64,000 bases of DNA from assembly GCF_024758005.1 (NCBI RefSeq), contig NZ_CP103288.1, positions 3,472,001 to 3,536,000 on the forward strand, written 5' to 3'. Positions 8,364 to 15,533 of the stretch are shown piece after piece. Position 1 is the stretch's first letter. Each line of letters starts with the position of its first letter. Made by a program: the position numbers and the translations under genes. This DNA is from Pseudarthrobacter sp. NS4 (GTDB taxonomy: Bacteria > Actinomycetota > Actinomycetes > Actinomycetales > Micrococcaceae). The notes below the pieces were generated by a model. The model saw only the letters and a list, made by a program, of their open reading frames with translations, did not search any database and was not told the origin of the DNA.

Positions 8364-9118
8364 CAGATTGGCAACTTCACGTCCGTTTGGAACCAGTACT
8401 GCAGTTCTGTCACCCAGGTCCCCCAGACACCGCTGGCCATCAGCAGGCCCAGCACCACCAGGATGCCGCCGCCGGTGCGCTGGATGGCGAGGCGGTGCTT
8501 GCGGAAGAACGCCAGGACACCCATCCCCCGGCGCAGCGCCAGTGCGATCAGCAGGAACGGGATCCCCAGGCCCAGGCTATAGACGAAGGCCAGGAAGGCG
8601 CCTTTGGCGGCGGAGGACCCGCCCGAGAGGCTGAGCAGCTGGACAGCCGAGTAGGTGGGCCCGATGCACGGGGCCCAGCCCAATCCGAAGGTAAGGCCCA
8701 GCAATGGTGCGCCCCACAGGCCCGCCGGCGGCTTCGCGTGGATCTTGGCGTCACGCTGGAGCCAGCTGAAGCCGCCCATGAACACCACGCCCATGATGAT
8801 CACCAGGAGGCCCAGGAGCTGGGTGATCCAGGCGTTCTGTGAACCGGTTATCAGGGTGCCCAGCTGGCCGAATGCACCGCCCAGCAGGACGAAGATCACG
8901 GAGAAGCCCAGGACGAACAGCCCGATCCCCACCAGCATGCGGCCGCGCTTCTGCTTCTGCAGGTCCACGCCGCTGAGCCCCGTGACGTACCCCAGGTAGC
9001 CGGGCACCAGGGGCAGGACGCAGGGCGACAGGAAGGAAACCAGTCCGGCGAGCAGTGCCACCGGAATGGCAAGCAGGAGCGAGCCGTTCAGGATGGCTTC
9101 GGCAAAGGGGCTGTTCAC
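8363..9118 (-). CDS. ccdA: Cytochrome c biogenesis protein CcdA (DsbD-like)
   Basis: About 251 residues with six predicted membrane helices. It passes electrons from cytoplasmic thioredoxin across the membrane to ResA. The two redox cysteines lie in SFLSPCVLPLVPGYLGY and GLGWAPCIGPTYSA. I place the start at GTG 9118 (VNSPFAEAILNG); an upstream in-frame start at 9199 would overlap resA by 65 bases and adds an arginine/proline-rich stretch unlike the family. It lies 16 nt after resA and overlaps resB. Confidence 0.9.
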   Translation of the reverse strand: MNSPFAEAILNGSLLLAIPVALLAGLVSFLSPCVLPLVPGYLGYVTGLSGVDLQKQKRGRMLVGIGLFVLGFSVIFVLLGGAFGQLGTLITGSQNAWITQLLGLLVIIMGVVFMGGFSWLQRDAKIHAKPPAGLWGAPLLGLTFGLGWAPCIGPTYSAVQLLSLSGGSSAAKGAFLAFVYSLGLGIPFLLIALALRRGMGVLAFFRKHRLAIQRTGGGILVVLGLLMASGVWGTWVTELQYWFQTDVKLPI

Positions 9119-9134
9119 GGTCCGGGCCCGCCCG

Positions 9135-9791
9135 CTACTCTGCCACGGCGGCAGTAATGAGGGCCTTGAGGGTGCCCTTCTGGATTTCGCCCAGGACACG
9201 GGATGCTACACGCCCCTGCTTGTCGAGGACCAAAGTGGTGGGGACGGCTCCCGGCGGAACCAGCCCGGCCACGGACAGCAGGACGCCACCGTTCTTGTCG
9301 TCGAAGCTCGGGTAGGTCAGGTTGAACGTCTTGTCGAAGGCTTCAGCAGTTGCCTTCTCATCACGGAGGTTTACACCCAGGAACTGCACGCCCTGGTCCT
9401 TGAACTCCTGGTGGAGCTCCTCGAGGATCGGCGCCTCCACCCGGCAGGGCGCACAGGCGGCGAACCAGAAGTTCAGCACCGTCACCTTGCCCTGGAAATC
9501 GGCAGGGGTCACGGTGGTGCCATTGAACAGCGTGCCAGTGATCTGGACGGCGGACTTGCGGTCCCCTGCTGCGAACTCCGTAACCGAACCGTCCCCTGCC
9601 ACGTAGTTCTTGTTGTCCCCGGCTTTGGCCTGCTGCGCCAGCGCATCCTCCTGGGCACACGCAGAGAGTCCCATGGTCAGCGCGGTCAGGGCCAGGCCGC
9701 CGGCGGCCAGGAGGCTGCGGCGGGAACTGATGGGACCTGTGCCTGACTGGCGGTTCCCGGCGTCCGGATTCCTGAAATTACTGTGGGTCAC
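9135..9791 (-). CDS. resA: ResA/TlpA-like thiol-disulfide oxidoreductase lipoprotein
   Basis: A 218-residue protein starting at GTG 9791, which overlaps the stop of the upstream phosphatase gene (TAGTG). The N-terminus has SSRRSLLAAGGLALTALTMG then a lipobox LSAC, so it is a lipoprotein and possibly Tat-exported. The thioredoxin-fold active site is CAPC in FWFAACAPCRVEAP, followed by a cis-proline segment (GAVPTTLVLD). It reduces apocytochrome c CXXCH cysteines before haem ligation, using electrons from CcdA. A longer ORF from 9914 overlaps the phosphatase and is rejected. Confidence 0.92.
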   Translation of the reverse strand: MTHSNFRNPDAGNRQSGTGPISSRRSLLAAGGLALTALTMGLSACAQEDALAQQAKAGDNKNYVAGDGSVTEFAAGDRKSAVQITGTLFNGTTVTPADFQGKVTVLNFWFAACAPCRVEAPILEELHQEFKDQGVQFLGVNLRDEKATAEAFDKTFNLTYPSFDDKNGGVLLSVAGLVPPGAVPTTLVLDKQGRVASRVLGEIQKGTLKALITAAVAE

Positions 9792-10474
9792 TACAAGGCT
9801 CCAGGGGTGCTGGCGGCACCGGGAAGAAGGGACGCGGCCGGCTCGCTGTACTGGACGCGCAGGAGTGAGCCGTCGCCGTCGAACACCAGGGACGTGATGG
9901 AGGTAAGGGTGCACTCCCGCTTGCGCGGGTCATGCCACAGAGGCTTGCCCTCGGCGCTGAGGCGGGTCGCCCAGATGGGAAGCTGATGGCTCACCATGAT
10001 CGCCTCGGGGCCTGCCGTTCCGAAGTCGCCGTCCGCCAGGTCGATGGCGCGGGCCCGTGCTTCCTGGACTGCTGCCATCACCCTGGAAGCCTGCTTCTTG
10101 TACGGCTCGCCCCAGGACGGGCGCAGGGGGTTGATCAGCATGGGCCAGTGCTTGGGCCGGCGAAGCTCAGCTTTAGTGACCTTCATGCCTTCAAAGTAGT
10201 TTTCGGCCTCGATGATCCGCGCTTCGGTGTGGATCTGCAGGCGCAGCGCCTCTGCTGTGGGCGCGGCGGTTTCCTGCGCCCGGTCCAGCGGCGATGCTGC
10301 GAGGTACGTGATGCGGGCGCCGGCCGCGGCACGCCGGCGGAAGTGCTCGGCGAGCGTACGGGCCATCTCCCGCCCCAGTTCGGAGAGGTGGAATTCGGGC
10401 AGCCTGCCGTACAGGACGCCGTCGGGATTGTGTACCTCGCCATGGCGGAGCAGATGGACAGTGGCTTGGGGCAT
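9791..10474 (-). CDS. Histidine phosphatase family protein (phosphoglycerate-mutase-like)
   Basis: A 227-residue protein with the phosphohistidine motif LLRHGEVHNPDG near the N-terminus and a second catalytic-type histidine in IMVSHQLPI. The substrate cannot be assigned. It is the first gene of the cytochrome c maturation operon; the same position is held by a histidine phosphatase gene in mycobacteria (Rv0525, from memory). The stop codon overlaps the resA start. Confidence 0.87.
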   Translation of the reverse strand: MPQATVHLLRHGEVHNPDGVLYGRLPEFHLSELGREMARTLAEHFRRRAAAGARITYLAASPLDRAQETAAPTAEALRLQIHTEARIIEAENYFEGMKVTKAELRRPKHWPMLINPLRPSWGEPYKKQASRVMAAVQEARARAIDLADGDFGTAGPEAIMVSHQLPIWATRLSAEGKPLWHDPRKRECTLTSITSLVFDGDGSLLRVQYSEPAASLLPGAASTPGAL

Positions 10475-10513
10475 GTTTACCAGTTTCTCAAAGATGGCGT
10501 GCGATCCGAAATC

Positions 10514-10583
10514 TTCTACATTCAGTAGAACTGAAATTTATGAAGAAATGTTCCGAAGCCGGGAACAAAAGATGCATATGCAT
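10514..10583. promoter_or_regulatory. Divergent regulatory region with two palindromes (phosphatase operon / YceI)
   Basis: The 204-bp gap between the divergent phosphatase and YceI genes holds an inverted repeat TTCTAC-attca-GTAGAA (10514-10530) and a perfect 12-bp palindrome ATGCATATGCAT (10572-10583). A TATAGT-like hexamer follows at 10587-10592 and could be a -10 for YceI. The spacing suits a small dimeric repressor such as MarR or TetR types. No such regulator is encoded nearby. Confidence 0.4.
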
Positions 10584-10678
10584 GCTTATAGTAGATGCAG
10601 CAGTTAGTTGAGGCTTCAACAGATGAAGGTTCAACGGCAAGACCGTCAACCGGCACGCAAATACTAAGGAGCATCATC

Positions 10679-11227
10679 ATGGCACTTCCCGCAGACGTCA
10701 CCACCGGCACCTGGACCCTCGACAACTCACACAGCGAGATCGGATTCACCGTCCGCCACGCAGGCATCAGCAAGGTCCGTGGCCAGTTCACCGAAGCCGC
10801 CGCCACCCTGGACCTCCCCGGGGACGTCACCGGCGCCAAGATCAACGCCACCATCAACACCGCCAGCTTTGACTCCGGCGATGCCAACCGCGACGGCCAC
10901 GTCAAGGGCGAAGACTTTTTCGACGTGGAGAAGTTCCCCGAAATCTCCTTCGTCTCCAACGGCCTGGTGGCCAAGGGCAACAGCTACGAGCTCACCGGTG
11001 ACCTGACCATCAAGGGCATCACCCGCCCGGTGACACTGGAGACCGAGTTCAACGGCGTCGCCGTGGACCCGTTCGGCAATACCCGGGCCGGTGTTTCCGC
11101 TGAAACAACCATCAGCCGCAAGGACTTCGGCCTCACCTGGAACACAGTCCTCGAGACCGGCGGCGTCCTGGTCAGCGACAAGGTTGCCATCAACCTTGAA
11201 CTGGCCTTCATCGCTCCTGCAGCATAG
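10679..11227 (+). CDS. YceI family protein
   Basis: A 182-residue lipocalin-like YceI domain over the whole length: GTWTLDNSHSEIGFTVRHAG near the start, then KGEDFFDVEKFPEISF and GDLTIKGITRPVTLE. No signal peptide is visible, so a cytoplasmic polyisoprenoid/lipid-binding role is the family-based guess. ATG 10679 is preferred because AAGGAG lies just upstream; an earlier ATG at 10595 has no ribosome site. It is monocistronic, ending in a clear terminator. Confidence 0.92.
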   Translation: MALPADVTTGTWTLDNSHSEIGFTVRHAGISKVRGQFTEAAATLDLPGDVTGAKINATINTASFDSGDANRDGHVKGEDFFDVEKFPEISFVSNGLVAKGNSYELTGDLTIKGITRPVTLETEFNGVAVDPFGNTRAGVSAETTISRKDFGLTWNTVLETGGVLVSDKVAINLELAFIAPAA

Positions 11228-11236
11228 TCAGCCGAC

Positions 11237-11285
11237 GAACCCCCGGCACCGGTTTCTCCAGCCCGGCGCCGGGGGTTCCTTCTTT
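11237..11285 (+). terminator. Rho-independent terminator after YceI
   Basis: An 11-bp perfect stem (GAACCCCCGGC with GCCGGGGGTTC, 11237-11247 and 11268-11278) is followed by CTTCTTT. It begins 10 nt after the YceI stop. Confidence 0.85.
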
Positions 11286-11340
11286 AAGTCCGTTCGCCCG
11301 CCTCCACGGGGTGCCGCGGAGCGGGGCTACAGTGAACGCC

Positions 11341-11805
11341 ATGAGCAACTCTTCCAGCGGGCGGCGCAACGGTTTAGCCACGCTGTTTTCGGTGGCCGGC
11401 CGACCAACAGGACTTAAGGTCTCGTTCTGGATCTGGTTTGTCGGCGGCGTCCTGGGCGTCATGGGAGGACTGCTGGGAATGCTCGCGTCCCTGGTGCTCT
11501 TTGCCGCAGCACCCTCGGCCGCGGCCGCCGTCGTCACGCTGATGCTTTTGGCCGCCGCGGTGGGCGCCGCGCAGGTGGTCTTCGCCGTCAAGATGAAAGC
11601 AGGCAGGAAGTGGGCGCGGCTGGCCCTGACGGTACTTGCCGCGATCACCCTGGTCCTGGCTGTGATGAACACGGCAACCGGCGTGGGCCAGGGCGGCAAC
11701 TGGGCCGCTTTCCTGATCAGCGCGGTGGCAACGGTGCTGATGTGGCTGCCGAATTCCCAGGCATGGTTTACAGCCGTTCCGGGCCGGAATACCTCCGCAG
11801 AATGA
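11341..11805 (+). CDS. Small membrane protein, unknown function
   Basis: A 154-residue protein with four predicted membrane helices (first VSFWIWFVGGVLGVMGGLLG, last FLISAVATVLMWLP) and a basic KMKAGRKWARL loop between helices 2 and 3. The start is ATG 11341; an in-frame ATG 30 nt upstream adds residues unlike the rest. The loop-then-helix pattern (KxxGRKWAR) also occurs in the next gene (KGKNWARIL), so the two may be distant relatives of one family of small actinobacterial membrane proteins. No function is assigned. Confidence 0.7.
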   Translation: MSNSSSGRRNGLATLFSVAGRPTGLKVSFWIWFVGGVLGVMGGLLGMLASLVLFAAAPSAAAAVVTLMLLAAAVGAAQVVFAVKMKAGRKWARLALTVLAAITLVLAVMNTATGVGQGGNWAAFLISAVATVLMWLPNSQAWFTAVPGRNTSAE

Positions 11806-11915
11806 CCCACAACGCCGCGGCCCGGGGGTACGGTTGACTTAAGCCATCCTGGGGGCAGGGCTACAGGACCGCTCCCGGCAGCCTCCCTGGAAACCGACAC
11901 GCAGAAGGACCGCTC

Positions 11916-12752
11916 ATGAGTACTCCTCCCGTCCCGCCTCCCGTACCCAATGACCCGCACTCCGGTGGCTCGCAGGACGGTAAGTCGCAGCCCGGCCAGC
12001 AGTCCGGAAGTTCGCAGTCCGGAAGCTCCCAGGCAGGTGACCAGTCCGGACAGCCCCGCTACGGCGAAAACGCTCCCCAGTACGGACAGAACGCACCACA
12101 GTACGGCCAGAACCCGCCGCAGTATGGCCAGAGCCCGGCAGCTCCCCAGTACGGACAGAACGCACCACAGTATGGGTCGCAGTTCGGCCAGAACCCGCCG
12201 CAGGGCCCCGGTTACGGGCAGCAGCCCTACGGCCAGTCCCCTTACGCCCAGTACCCGTCGGAGCAGCCGCAGCCTTCGGGGAGCAACGGCGTCCCCCAGC
12301 TCGTCAACATTTCGTTCTGGCTGCTGATCGCCTCCGCTGCCATCTTCGTCATCTCGATGCTCACCGGCCTCACCACGCTGGACGATCCCATATTCCGCCA
12401 GGCCTTTGAGGACCAGATTGAGGGCAGCGGGGCGGGAGTCACGTACGAGGATATGAAGGGCGTCATTGCCGGCACCCTGGTGGTGTTCGCGATCATCGGA
12501 CTGGCCCTCTACCTGCTGGTGGCCTTCTTTGTCCGCAAGGGCAAGAACTGGGCCCGCATCCTGGGCACCGTGTTCGCGGCGCTTTCTATTTTCGGCCTCT
12601 TTGGTCCGCCCAGCTTTGCCACAATCGGCACGCTGCTGGGAATAGCCGCCATCGTGCTGCTGTACCTCCCCGCGGCCGCTCCGTATTTCCGGAAGCAGCA
12701 GCCCTTCGCCAACCCCTATGGCGGCGGCATGGGCAACCCCTACGGCCGGTAA
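11916..12752 (+). CDS. Membrane protein with Gln/Tyr/Gly/Pro-rich repeat N-terminus
   Basis: A 278-residue protein. Residues 1-130 are disordered and repetitive, with QYGQNAPQYGQNPP units occurring about seven times. The rest has four membrane helices (first ISFWLLIASAAIFVISMLTG) with a KGKNWARIL loop. AAGGA lies 8 nt before the ATG. Such Q/Y/G-rich tails on small membrane proteins are common in Actinobacteria and may mediate condensation or protein interaction. The function is unknown. Confidence 0.75.
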   Translation: MSTPPVPPPVPNDPHSGGSQDGKSQPGQQSGSSQSGSSQAGDQSGQPRYGENAPQYGQNAPQYGQNPPQYGQSPAAPQYGQNAPQYGSQFGQNPPQGPGYGQQPYGQSPYAQYPSEQPQPSGSNGVPQLVNISFWLLIASAAIFVISMLTGLTTLDDPIFRQAFEDQIEGSGAGVTYEDMKGVIAGTLVVFAIIGLALYLLVAFFVRKGKNWARILGTVFAALSIFGLFGPPSFATIGTLLGIAAIVLLYLPAAAPYFRKQQPFANPYGGGMGNPYGR

Positions 12753-12800
12753 GCACAAGCACCACACCTGCGGGCGTGGGTCCCGGAACTGCCATGAAAG

Positions 12801-13505
12801 CTAGGCGGTCTGCCCCGGGGCCTGCGCCCGCTGTGCGTGGTAGGCCAGGATCTGCAGTTCGGTGGCCATATCCACCTTGCGAAGGTTAACGCCCTCCGGG
12901 ACCTGGAGCATCACGGGGGCGAAGCTCAGGACGCTGTGCACGCCTGCCGCCACCACCCTGTCGCACACTTCCTGTGCCACGGCTGCCGGGAGCGCCAGTA
13001 CCACCATGTTGGCTCCGGTGCGGTGGAGTACGGTTTCCAGGTCCGCTACGTCGCTGACCCGCAGCCACCCCACCTCATTGCCCACCACCATCTGGTCGGC
13101 ATCAAAAATGGCCACGACGTCGAAGCCGCGCGATTCGAAGCCGCCGTACCGGGCCAGGGCCTTGCCCAGGTTGCCGGCACCAACGATTGCGACCTTCCAG
13201 TCATGGGTCAGTCCCAGGGCCGCGGCGATGTGGCGGCTGAGGTACTGCACTTCGTACCCCACTCCCCGGGTGCCGTAGGACCCTACGTGGGACAGGTCCT
13301 TGCGCAACGTGGATGAACTTACACCTGAGGCTTCCGCGAGGGACTCGGAGGAGACGCGCTCCACGCCTTCCGCGAGCAACGTATTGAGGGCACGGAGATA
13401 GAGGGTCAGCCGGGCCACCGCTGCGGGCGGTATCTGTTTGGCTGGGGTGCCCGTGGCGCCCGGAAGATCCGGGACAGCCTGGGGGGTTGAGTCCAGCGAA
13501 GTCAC
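12801..13505 (-). CDS. rex: Redox-sensing transcriptional repressor Rex
   Basis: A 234-residue protein: N-terminal winged helix (IPPAAVARLTLYLRALNTLL, then SVSSSTLRKDLS-like recognition region), then a Rossmann fold (VAIVGAGNLGKALARYGGF) and a C-terminal swapping helix (ATELQILAYHAQRAQ). Rex senses NADH/NAD+ and represses respiratory genes. GTG 13505 is chosen because GGGAGGGG lies just upstream; a GTG at 13538 is possible. It lies 108 nt downstream of the glutaredoxin-like gene on the same strand. Confidence 0.93.
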   Translation of the reverse strand: MTSLDSTPQAVPDLPGATGTPAKQIPPAAVARLTLYLRALNTLLAEGVERVSSESLAEASGVSSSTLRKDLSHVGSYGTRGVGYEVQYLSRHIAAALGLTHDWKVAIVGAGNLGKALARYGGFESRGFDVVAIFDADQMVVGNEVGWLRVSDVADLETVLHRTGANMVVLALPAAVAQEVCDRVVAAGVHSVLSFAPVMLQVPEGVNLRKVDMATELQILAYHAQRAQAPGQTA

Positions 13506-13613
13506 CAGCCCCTCCCTTGAGTCGCGTTGTGACTCCACTCTAGAGCCCCATCGCCGGTGCCAACAAAGCAGATGCCATCACCGGCAACCCTTCCCTTTTA
13601 CTGCGCCAATTCT

Positions 13614-13868
13614 TTATTGGGACATGGCCCGCTGGAGTACGCGGTGCAGCCGTGCTTCGTCAATCTTCCAGAAATCGCGCTGCACCCCGTCCACCAGCAC
13701 CACCGGAATTTCTTCGGCGTAGCGTTCACGAAGTTCCGGCTGGTGGTCTACAGGTTCTTCGGTCCATTCAAGCCCCAGCGCGGCTGTGACACGCCCCACC
13801 GCCTGGCGCGCTTCCTCGCAGAGGTGGCAGTCAGCTTTGGTAATGAGGACTACGCGCGGGGTTGCCAT
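13614..13868 (-). CDS. Glutaredoxin-like protein
   Basis: An 84-residue thioredoxin-fold protein with the active-site motif CHLC in LITKADCHLCEEARQAVGRV and a cis-proline region EIPVVLVDG. It belongs to the short glutaredoxin-like (DUF836-type) family. It is encoded just before rex and divergent from the HAD phosphatase gene, an arrangement similar to the Rv0505c-Rv0508 neighbourhood of M. tuberculosis (recalled). It probably acts as a general thiol reductant. Confidence 0.85.
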   Translation of the reverse strand: MATPRVVLITKADCHLCEEARQAVGRVTAALGLEWTEEPVDHQPELRERYAEEIPVVLVDGVQRDFWKIDEARLHRVLQRAMSQ

Positions 13869-13931
13869 GACTTAACCGTATCCCCGTTCGGGGTGCCCGG
13901 CACGCCGACCGTTTCCTGCCAGTGAATTGAC

Positions 13932-13937
13932 TAGACT
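13932..13937 (+). promoter_or_regulatory. -10 element of a leaderless HAD-phosphatase transcript
   Basis: TAGACT lies exactly 7 nt before ATG 13945, so transcription would start at the A of the start codon. No ribosome-binding sequence is present between them. The -35 region is weak. Confidence 0.55.
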
Positions 13938-13944
13938 CGAAACC

Positions 13945-14763
13945 ATGCCCGAGGAGAAGTACGTCGCCGTAGTCACCAAGCCGGTTGCTGCGCCGCAGCC
14001 CGGCGAGGCGGCGTTCTTCGATGTGGACAATACCCTGATGCGCGGTGCCAGCCTCTTCCACGTGGCACGCAAAATGTACCAGCGCGGGGCTTTCACCATG
14101 GCCCAGGCTGCCGGCTTTGCCTGGAAGCAGTTCAAGTTCATGGCGCGGGGCGAGAACATCGACGACGTCCATGCCGTCCGCGACTCTGCCCTGCTGCTGG
14201 CCGCCGGCATCACGGTTGATGACATCAAGGCCCTGGGCGAGGAAGTCTACGACGAGATGATTGCGTCGCGGATCTGGCCTGGGGCCAAGGCCCTGGCGGA
14301 GCAGCACCTGCGGGTAGGGCGGCGCGTCTGGCTGGTAACGGCCACCCCCATCGAGGTGGCTACGGTCATCTCCACCCGGCTGGGTCTCACCGGAGCCCTG
14401 GGCACTGTGGGGGAAATTGCGGAAGGCATGTACACGGGGCGCCTCGTGGGCGACATCCTGCACGGTTCCGCCAAGGCTGTGGCGGTCCAGGGCATTGCCG
14501 ACGCCGAGGACCTGGACCTCAAGCGCTGCTGGGCCTACAGCGATTCCTACAACGACATCCCGCTGCTCAGCCTGGTGGGCCACCCGGTGGCCATCAATCC
14601 CGACTCCCGGCTCCGCCGCCACGCCCGTGACAACAACTGGCCCGTGTACGACTTCCGTGCAGGCCGCCGCGCTGCAACATTCGGCCTCAAGGCCGCCACC
14701 GCCGGCGGCGCCGTCTACGGCCTCTGGAAAGGCTTCGCCCGCATCCGCGGCCCCCGCATCTAG
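13945..14763 (+). CDS. HAD-IB family phosphatase (SerB-like)
   Basis: A 272-residue protein with HAD motif I AAFFDVDNTLMRG (nucleophile Asp26, acid Asp28), motif II LVTATP, and motif III/IV CWAYSDSYNDIPLL. This is the HAD-IB subfamily, which includes phosphoserine phosphatase SerB1. The C-terminal ~50 residues are basic with a hydrophobic stretch (FGLKAATAGGAVYGLW). The substrate is uncertain; phosphoserine or a lipid-linked phosphate are both possible. The stop codon overlaps a long perfect palindrome. Confidence 0.85.
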   Translation: MPEEKYVAVVTKPVAAPQPGEAAFFDVDNTLMRGASLFHVARKMYQRGAFTMAQAAGFAWKQFKFMARGENIDDVHAVRDSALLLAAGITVDDIKALGEEVYDEMIASRIWPGAKALAEQHLRVGRRVWLVTATPIEVATVISTRLGLTGALGTVGEIAEGMYTGRLVGDILHGSAKAVAVQGIADAEDLDLKRCWAYSDSYNDIPLLSLVGHPVAINPDSRLRRHARDNNWPVYDFRAGRRAATFGLKAATAGGAVYGLWKGFARIRGPRI

Positions 14764-14813
14764 GTAGCAGCAGATGTCGTTATGAGCCTTCATAACGACA
14801 TCTGCTGCTACCT
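14762..14813. repeat. Perfect 24-bp inverted repeat with 4-nt loop
   Basis: Arms at 14762-14785 and 14790-14813 are exact reverse complements; the loop is GCCT. The left arm starts inside the HAD stop codon. There is no T-run, so it is not a textbook terminator, although such a stem between convergent genes could block transcription both ways. It shares the 9-mer AACGACATC with the palindrome near 60.17 kb, which suggests a dispersed element. Confidence 0.85.
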
Positions 14814-14831
14814 GGTTGGTGCCTGGACAGC

Positions 14832-14866
14832 AAAATGCCCGCCGCCTCGGAAGGCGACGGGCATTT
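14832..14866 (-). terminator. Terminator of the bS22 gene
   Basis: AAATGCCCG and CGGGCATTT arms flank an inner GCCT/AGGC stem. On the minus strand the stem ends in GGGCATTTTG, and it lies about 20 nt past the bS22 stop codon. Confidence 0.7.
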
Positions 14867-14886
14867 CTACGCTGTTTGAAGTATCT

Positions 14887-14985
14887 CTACTTCTTATTGC
14901 GGCGCTGGTGACGGGTCTTGCGAAGCAGCTTGCGGTGCTTCTTCTTGGCCATACGCTTGCGACGCTTCTTGATAACTGAACCCAC
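14887..14985 (-). CDS. 30S ribosomal protein bS22 (32 residues)
   Basis: GTG 14985 opens a 32-residue, extremely basic peptide starting GSVIKKRRKRMAKKKHRK and ending RNKK. It matches the tiny actinobacterial ribosomal protein bS22, earlier annotated as an AURKAIP1/COX24-domain protein and found in mycobacterial 70S structures. AAGGAA lies 7 nt upstream. It is easily missed because of its size. The gene order HTH protein then bS22 matches Rv0500A-Rv0500B of M. tuberculosis (recalled). The 193-nt stretch upstream (14986-15178) holds its promoter and shows nothing else I can identify. Confidence 0.92.
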   Translation of the reverse strand: MGSVIKKRRKRMAKKKHRKLLRKTRHQRRNKK

Positions 14986-15178
14986 GAAAGTTCCTTACAA
15001 ACTAGATGCAGTACCTGTCTGATGGAAATGGTTCGTGGACAGAGCTACGAACTGAACAACTGACAGATTCTTACAATGACGTAAAACGTTCCTTAACAGG
15101 GTACCGCTTATCGGGAGGAGCTACTGACCGCAGGGCTCCCACCGGCGAAAATACCGGGTGTTGCGCTGGAAAAGGGCC

Positions 15179-15391
15179 TCACGCGGTCTCAGTGTGGCCG
15201 TCTACAACAGCACCTTTGAGGTACTGCTCCACGGCGTTCTCCGGAACCCGGTACGAGCGGCCGAAGCGCACAGCAGGCATTTCACCTGAGTGGACCAGCC
15301 GGTACACGGTCATTTTGGAGACGCGCATGACCTGGGCTACTTCAGCCACGGTCAGGAACTTCGCGTTTGAGAAGTTCTGTTCTGCCGACAT
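15179..15391 (-). CDS. Small excisionase-type helix-turn-helix protein (Rv0500A-like)
   Basis: A 70-residue MerR/excisionase-fold DNA-binding protein: FLTVAEVAQVMRVSKMTVYR, a wing with PAVRFGRSYRVPENAV, and no ligand domain. ATG 15391 is used; the upstream 26 codons of the open frame lack a ribosome site. It is conserved beside bS22 in Actinobacteria and is probably a chromosomal regulator rather than a phage gene, as there are no integrase or phage genes nearby. An inverted repeat CTAGA-tac-TCTAG at 15485-15497 lies in its upstream region and could be a self-binding site. Confidence 0.85.
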   Translation of the reverse strand: MSAEQNFSNAKFLTVAEVAQVMRVSKMTVYRLVHSGEMPAVRFGRSYRVPENAVEQYLKGAVVDGHTETA

Positions 15392-15533
15392 TTCCCTATT
15401 TCCTTTGCTGACGGATGGACAACAGTGACCCCAGGTATATGCCAATGCGGTGTTCCGATGCTGAGCCATCCACCAACCACTTAACTAGATACTCTAGATG
15501 TTCCTGTGGCAGATGTGAAAGTAGCGTGCTCCC

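Noticed and set aside
12060..12200. A short tandem-repeat array suggesting a non-coding element.
   Set aside because: It encodes the in-frame QYGQNAPQYGQ units of the membrane protein.
11208..12767. A 519-codon minus-strand frame with repeats.
   Set aside because: It is the reverse of the QYGQ-repeat protein and the small membrane protein gene, both of which have proper starts; its apparent repeats mirror theirs.
14986..15178. A search for tRNA or small RNA genes upstream of bS22.
   Set aside because: No cloverleaf or strong terminator was seen; the stretch looks like a promoter region only.
15179..15391. An excisionase gene marking a prophage or integrative element.
   Set aside because: No integrase, attachment repeats or phage genes are nearby, and the neighbour order with bS22 is conserved core chromosome in Actinobacteria as I recall it.
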